A stretch of 18,583 nt of DNA from contig JAILNO010000006.1 in assembly GCA_024691465.1 (NCBI GenBank), forward strand, positions 1 through 18,583, given 5' to 3'. The notes beneath the pieces are model-generated. The model did not search any database. It was not told the origin of the DNA and saw only the letters and a program-made list of their open reading frames with translations. The DNA is from Pseudobutyrivibrio sp. (GTDB taxonomy: Bacteria; Bacillota_A; Clostridia; Lachnospirales; Lachnospiraceae). Of this stretch, positions 16,262 through 18,583 are shown piece after piece; the stretch's first letter is position 1, and each line of letters begins with the position of its first letter. A program made the position numbers and the translations under genes.

Positions 16262-16290
16262 ATGATATCAAAGCAATCTGTATTATTCAA
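16262..16290 (-). promoter_or_regulatory. Promoter of the GNAT-GH25 unit
   Basis: Minus-strand TTGAAT (16285-16290) and TATCAT (16262-16267) are 17 bases apart, with TGA just before the -10 (extended). The start codon is about 33 bases downstream of the -10. Confidence 0.65.
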
Positions 16291-16298
16291 TGATTTCC

Positions 16299-16327
16299 TT
16301 TACAAAATAGAAAAATAGCTTTATAAC
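16299..16327 (+). promoter_or_regulatory. Promoter of the HAD phosphatase gene
   Basis: TTTACA (16299-16304) and TATAAC (16322-16327) with a 17-base spacer; the expected start near 16334 leaves a leader of about 25 bases with AAGGAAAG before the ATG. Its -35 lies only eight bases from the -35 of the divergent GNAT promoter, so polymerases could compete. Confidence 0.65.
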
Positions 16328-16359
16328 ATATAGATAAAGTAATAGAAAAGGAAAGATTT

Positions 16360-17013
16360 ATGAGATACGACACAATATTATTTGATTTAGATGGAACGCT
16401 GTTATATACCCTTGAGGATTTGACAGATTCCATTAATTTTATGTTAAGGAAGTATTCCCTTCCCACCCACTCAATTGAGGATGTGAGACATTTTGTTGGA
16501 AACGGTCTTAGAATGCTTGTTGTAAGAGCACTTCCAGATGGAGAAAATTACGAGCATTTCCAGAGCTTCTTAGATGAATTCATAGAGTACTATAACACCC
16601 ATAATTTAATTAAAACTAAGCCTTATGATGATGTAATAGACACAATCAAAGTCTTATCTAAAATGGGTGTCAAATTAGCAATTGTAACTAACAAAGGTCA
16701 GACAGCAAGTGAATCATTACTAGATGACTTCTTCAGACCATATATCAACATAGTTATTGGAGACGATGGCAATCACAAAAGAAAGCCCGATCCTGAGCCA
16801 ATTGATCTTGCATTAAGAGAATTAGAAGTAACTGATAAATCAAAGGTACTATATGTTGGTGATTCTGAAGTAGATGCACAGACTGCTATCAATTCTAATC
16901 TAGACTATGTGCTATGCACTTATGGATTCAGAGATATGGATGTACTCAAGGAATTCTCACCTGTAGAATATATAGATAATATGGCAAAGTTAGTGAAACT
17001 ATTGTTAGTATAA
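16360..17013 (+). CDS. HAD-family phosphatase, phosphoglycolate phosphatase (Gph)-like
   Basis: A 217-residue cytoplasmic haloacid-dehalogenase-fold hydrolase. Motif I is FDLDGTLLYTLEDL with the nucleophile D9 and general acid D11; motif II is T110/N111 in IVTNKG; motif III is K142 in KRKPDP; motif IV is GDSEVD (D168, D172). The alpha-helical C1 cap between motifs I and II, with the LTDSINFMLRKYSLP stretch, is typical of the Gph/PgmB subgroup. Gph would remove 2-phosphoglycolate formed from DNA 3'-end damage, but substrate range in this subgroup is broad, so the name is only the closest match. Own promoter upstream, intrinsic terminator right after the stop. Confidence 0.9.
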   Translation: MRYDTILFDLDGTLLYTLEDLTDSINFMLRKYSLPTHSIEDVRHFVGNGLRMLVVRALPDGENYEHFQSFLDEFIEYYNTHNLIKTKPYDDVIDTIKVLSKMGVKLAIVTNKGQTASESLLDDFFRPYINIVIGDDGNHKRKPDPEPIDLALRELEVTDKSKVLYVGDSEVDAQTAINSNLDYVLCTYGFRDMDVLKEFSPVEYIDNMAKLVKLLLV

Positions 17014-17016
17014 GAA

Positions 17017-17042
17017 AAGCTCCTACATAATTGTAGGAGCTT
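17017..17042. terminator. Bidirectional intrinsic terminator between HAD phosphatase and D,D-carboxypeptidase
   Basis: Perfect stem AAGCTCCTAC (17017-17026) with GTAGGAGCTT (17033-17042), closed further by one A-T pair, then TATATTTTATTT on the plus strand. On the minus strand the same stem is followed by TTCTTA. It lies four bases after the HAD stop codon and five before the carboxypeptidase stop. Confidence 0.88.
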
Positions 17043-17047
17043 ATATT

Positions 17048-18181
17048 TTATTTAGCGTATGTACTATAAATAGCTACCTGGTCAAAGATACATTGCCAAG
17101 AACTACTAGACTTGGCTGTACAGCAAATATATTCTGTACCTCCATCTGTAGTCATGGAACTGACAGCACAACTGCCAGACTCATCTACATAACCAGTCTT
17201 AGCACCACCGATGGTACCGCCTATATCCTTGTCCTCAATCCTCCTCAAGAACCAGTTAGATATTATAATCCCCTCTGGATTAACATTGGTTGCAGAAGAA
17301 TAATATACTTTAGTATTAAGCACTTCATTACAAATATCATTATCAAGTGCAGCCATCATAATAATTGCTATGTCATATGGCGTACTGTAATGATTCTCAT
17401 CATGGAATCCAACAGGGTTGGTAAAATGCGTCCCTGTTAGTCCTAGATCGGCCACCTCATCATTCATCATATCAACGAAGGAATCTACATCCCCCGCCAC
17501 ATACATAGCAAGCTGAGCAGCAGCGTCACCTCCAGAAGGAAGAATGGTACCATAGAATAAATCTCTAACTGTTACTTCCTCTCCCTCAACAAATCCTGAT
17601 GTAGAACCACCTCCAGCATAAGAGTAATCAACAGCCTCATGGCTAAGGATAACTTTTTCATCTAATTGTTCTTCTGTAATATTGTTCGCAGCCACCAAAA
17701 CTGTCATAACCTTAGTCATCGATGCAGGCACAATCTTCTCTGTGCCATTCTTAGTACCTACGATTTCCTTAGTATCATTATTAATTAAAACAGCATATTC
17801 ACTGACCACATCTCCTGAAATAGTAACCACATCGTCACTTTCCTTAGCCTTATATGTTGTGGTACTTTTTTCTTCTTCAGGCTCCTCTTCCTTAGCAAGA
17901 TCAGGGTCAACCGCAGCCTTAGCCGATACCTTTAGGCCTTTAGACTCCTCATTAGTCTCTTCTGCAGAAGCCTCAGCAGAAACACTAGTCTCTTCTTCTG
18001 CCGCAACAGCAAGCTTATCTTTAGGACCTGTAATATGGGATATGATTAAACCACCGATTATGATAATTGCTAAAGAAATAGCACCTATTTCAGAATATAC
18101 TTGAATCTTACGTATTAATTTCTTGCGCTTACGATAAGCCTGACGCTCCTCGTAAGTCATATTTCTTCTAGACCTGCTCAT
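17048..18181 (-). CDS. D-alanyl-D-alanine carboxypeptidase (peptidase S11), membrane-anchored
   Basis: A 377-residue penicillin-binding enzyme that trims the terminal D-Ala from peptidoglycan stem peptides outside the membrane. The basic N-terminus (1-28) and TM (about 31-50) anchor it, followed by a disordered Ala/Glu/Ser-rich linker (about 55-115), then the S11 domain. Motif 1 is SMTK (S154, K157), motif 2 is LPSGGDAA (S216, G218), motif 3 is AKTGY (K328, T329, G330). The usual motif 2 is SGN; here the Asn is replaced by Gly, as in an SGAD/SGGD subgroup I recall from Clostridia. It lacks the C-terminal amphipathic anchor of DacA-type enzymes, which its N-terminal TM would replace. ATG with GGAG nine bases upstream, promoter at 18215-18243, terminator after the stop, so monocistronic. 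Confidence 0.92.
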   Translation of the reverse strand: MSRSRRNMTYEERQAYRKRKKLIRKIQVYSEIGAISLAIIIIGGLIISHITGPKDKLAVAAEEETSVSAEASAEETNEESKGLKVSAKAAVDPDLAKEEEPEEEKSTTTYKAKESDDVVTISGDVVSEYAVLINNDTKEIVGTKNGTEKIVPASMTKVMTVLVAANNITEEQLDEKVILSHEAVDYSYAGGGSTSGFVEGEEVTVRDLFYGTILPSGGDAAAQLAMYVAGDVDSFVDMMNDEVADLGLTGTHFTNPVGFHDENHYSTPYDIAIIMMAALDNDICNEVLNTKVYYSSATNVNPEGIIISNWFLRRIEDKDIGGTIGGAKTGYVDESGSCAVSSMTTDGGTEYICCTAKSSSSWQCIFDQVAIYSTYAK

Positions 18182-18214
18182 AAAACTATTCTCCGCTCCC
18201 CATTTATAGATTAT

Positions 18215-18243
18215 ATTCTAGCATTGCATATAAGCCTAAACAA
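18215..18243 (-). promoter_or_regulatory. Promoter of the D,D-carboxypeptidase gene
   Basis: Minus-strand TTGTTT (18238-18243) and TAGAAT (18215-18220) with a 17-base spacer and TGC directly before the -10. An alternative TATAAT lies three bases further but without a -35. Confidence 0.55.
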
Positions 18244-18273
18244 TTCAGAACGAAGTTTCTGTTAAAAGTAACG

Positions 18274-18300
18274 AAAAAGAGCTATGAAATTCATAGCTCT
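18274..18300 (-). terminator. Intrinsic terminator of the tmRNA gene
   Basis: Read on the minus strand: stem AGAGCTATGA / TCATAGCTCT (complement of 18291-18300 and 18278-18287) with a three-base loop, then TTTTTCG. It begins seven bases beyond the tmRNA 3' end. Confidence 0.88.
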
Positions 18301-18307
18301 CTAATAG

Positions 18308-18583
18308 TGGACCTGACGGGAGTCGAACCCGTGTCCAAAAGCCAATTCCCGGCCCTTCTACGAGTGTAGTTTATGCTTTGACATTCCCTCTACAGAACTC
18401 CCACAAACAAGATTCCTGCTTCAGTAGCTTCATAATACGCCCAATACCTCAAAGCTTTGGTACCGTCGTTTCCTACAGAGTCGAAGTCTGGGTCCTAAGA
18501 TGTAGGTGTCCTAGGTCAGACTGCAGCAACTAGGCTGCGTATGCTAAATTATCTTCAGCGTTTAATTTTAATTTTGGCCATTT
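18308..18583 (-). ncRNA. ssrA: Transfer-messenger RNA (tmRNA), 5' end beyond the window
   Basis: tmRNA rescues stalled ribosomes with SmpB and tags the incomplete protein for proteolysis. The 3' tRNA-like end reads, on the minus strand, the T arm ACGGG-TTCGACT-CCCGT and then the acceptor strand CAGGTCC with discriminator A at 18308. The next bases are CTA, so the terminal CCA appears not to be encoded. Upstream lies the tag reading frame (complement of 18530-18559), AEDNLAYAA followed by TAG, ending in the LAYAA type seen in tags recognised by ClpXP. The GCT resume codon is chosen because the sequence before it (TAAAC) resembles the conserved pre-tag element; the pseudoknot region lies between tag and T arm. 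The 5' half, including the alanine-accepting G-U acceptor partner, is outside the window. Confidence 0.93.

Noticed and set aside
17682..18104. Plus-strand 140-codon open frame rich in Ser, Ala and Val
   Set aside because: It is the antisense of the carboxypeptidase and its low-complexity Ala/Glu linker; no ribosome binding site and no recognisable domain.
18308..18345. A tRNA gene at the right end
   Set aside because: The T arm and acceptor strand are followed upstream by a tag reading frame and not by anticodon and D arms, so it is tmRNA.
1..18583. Insertion sequences, CRISPR arrays, integrases, toxin-antitoxin pairs
   Set aside because: I looked for transposase-like frames, evenly spaced direct repeats and small paired genes on both strands and saw none.

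Overview
The window looks like a low-GC, Gram-positive Lachnospiraceae-type genome segment (Butyrivibrio/Pseudobutyrivibrio-like gut or rumen Clostridia), with a foreign piece at its left end. Support comes from the AT-rich sequence with ATA/AGA/TTA-rich codon use, strong AGGAG-type ribosome binding sites, a tmRNA whose tag reads AEDNLAYAA, membrane-anchored cell-wall enzymes, and a DUF5716/DUF5717-type gene pair that I associate with Lachnospiraceae from memory. Bases 1 to about 1338 differ: GC-richer, CTG/GCC/CGC-rich codons, encoding the middle of a Bacteroidales-like polyphosphate kinase that stops abruptly in a conserved motif. The likeliest explanation is an assembly chimera; a real insertion is less likely.

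Layout, left to right. (1) 1-1350: truncated ppk1 fragment. (2) 1334-5423, minus strand: an MFS transporter, then a small one-TM protein, an OmpR-type response regulator and a sensor kinase, the last three forming a likely operon. (3) 5521-6603, plus: a membrane-anchored endonuclease/exonuclease/phosphatase-fold protein. (4) 6604-13443, minus: a tight four-gene operon made of a giant DUF5717-like protein, a divergent Hsp70/actin-fold ATPase (DUF5716-like), a TPR-like protein and a two-TM coiled-coil membrane protein. A near-consensus promoter precedes it, with a perfect 14-bp palindrome inside the spacer. (5) 13601-14686, plus: a CobD/HisC-like PLP enzyme. (6) 14710-16229, minus: a GNAT acetyltransferase and a membrane-anchored GH25 muramidase. 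(7) 16360-17013, plus: a HAD phosphatase. (8) 17048-18181, minus: a D,D-carboxypeptidase. (9) 18308-18583, minus: tmRNA, cut by the window edge.

The most interesting part is the 6.9-kb four-gene operon. Its parts (ATPase chaperone-like core, two helical-repeat scaffolds, one membrane coiled-coil protein) suggest a membrane-tethered ATP-driven complex of unknown job; this is inference from domain architecture only. The other genes are ordinary chromosomal housekeeping or envelope functions. I saw no insertion sequence, CRISPR array, prophage or tRNA. No gene-free stretch exceeds 300 bases; the longest (about 125-155 bases) hold divergent promoters or terminators, described below.
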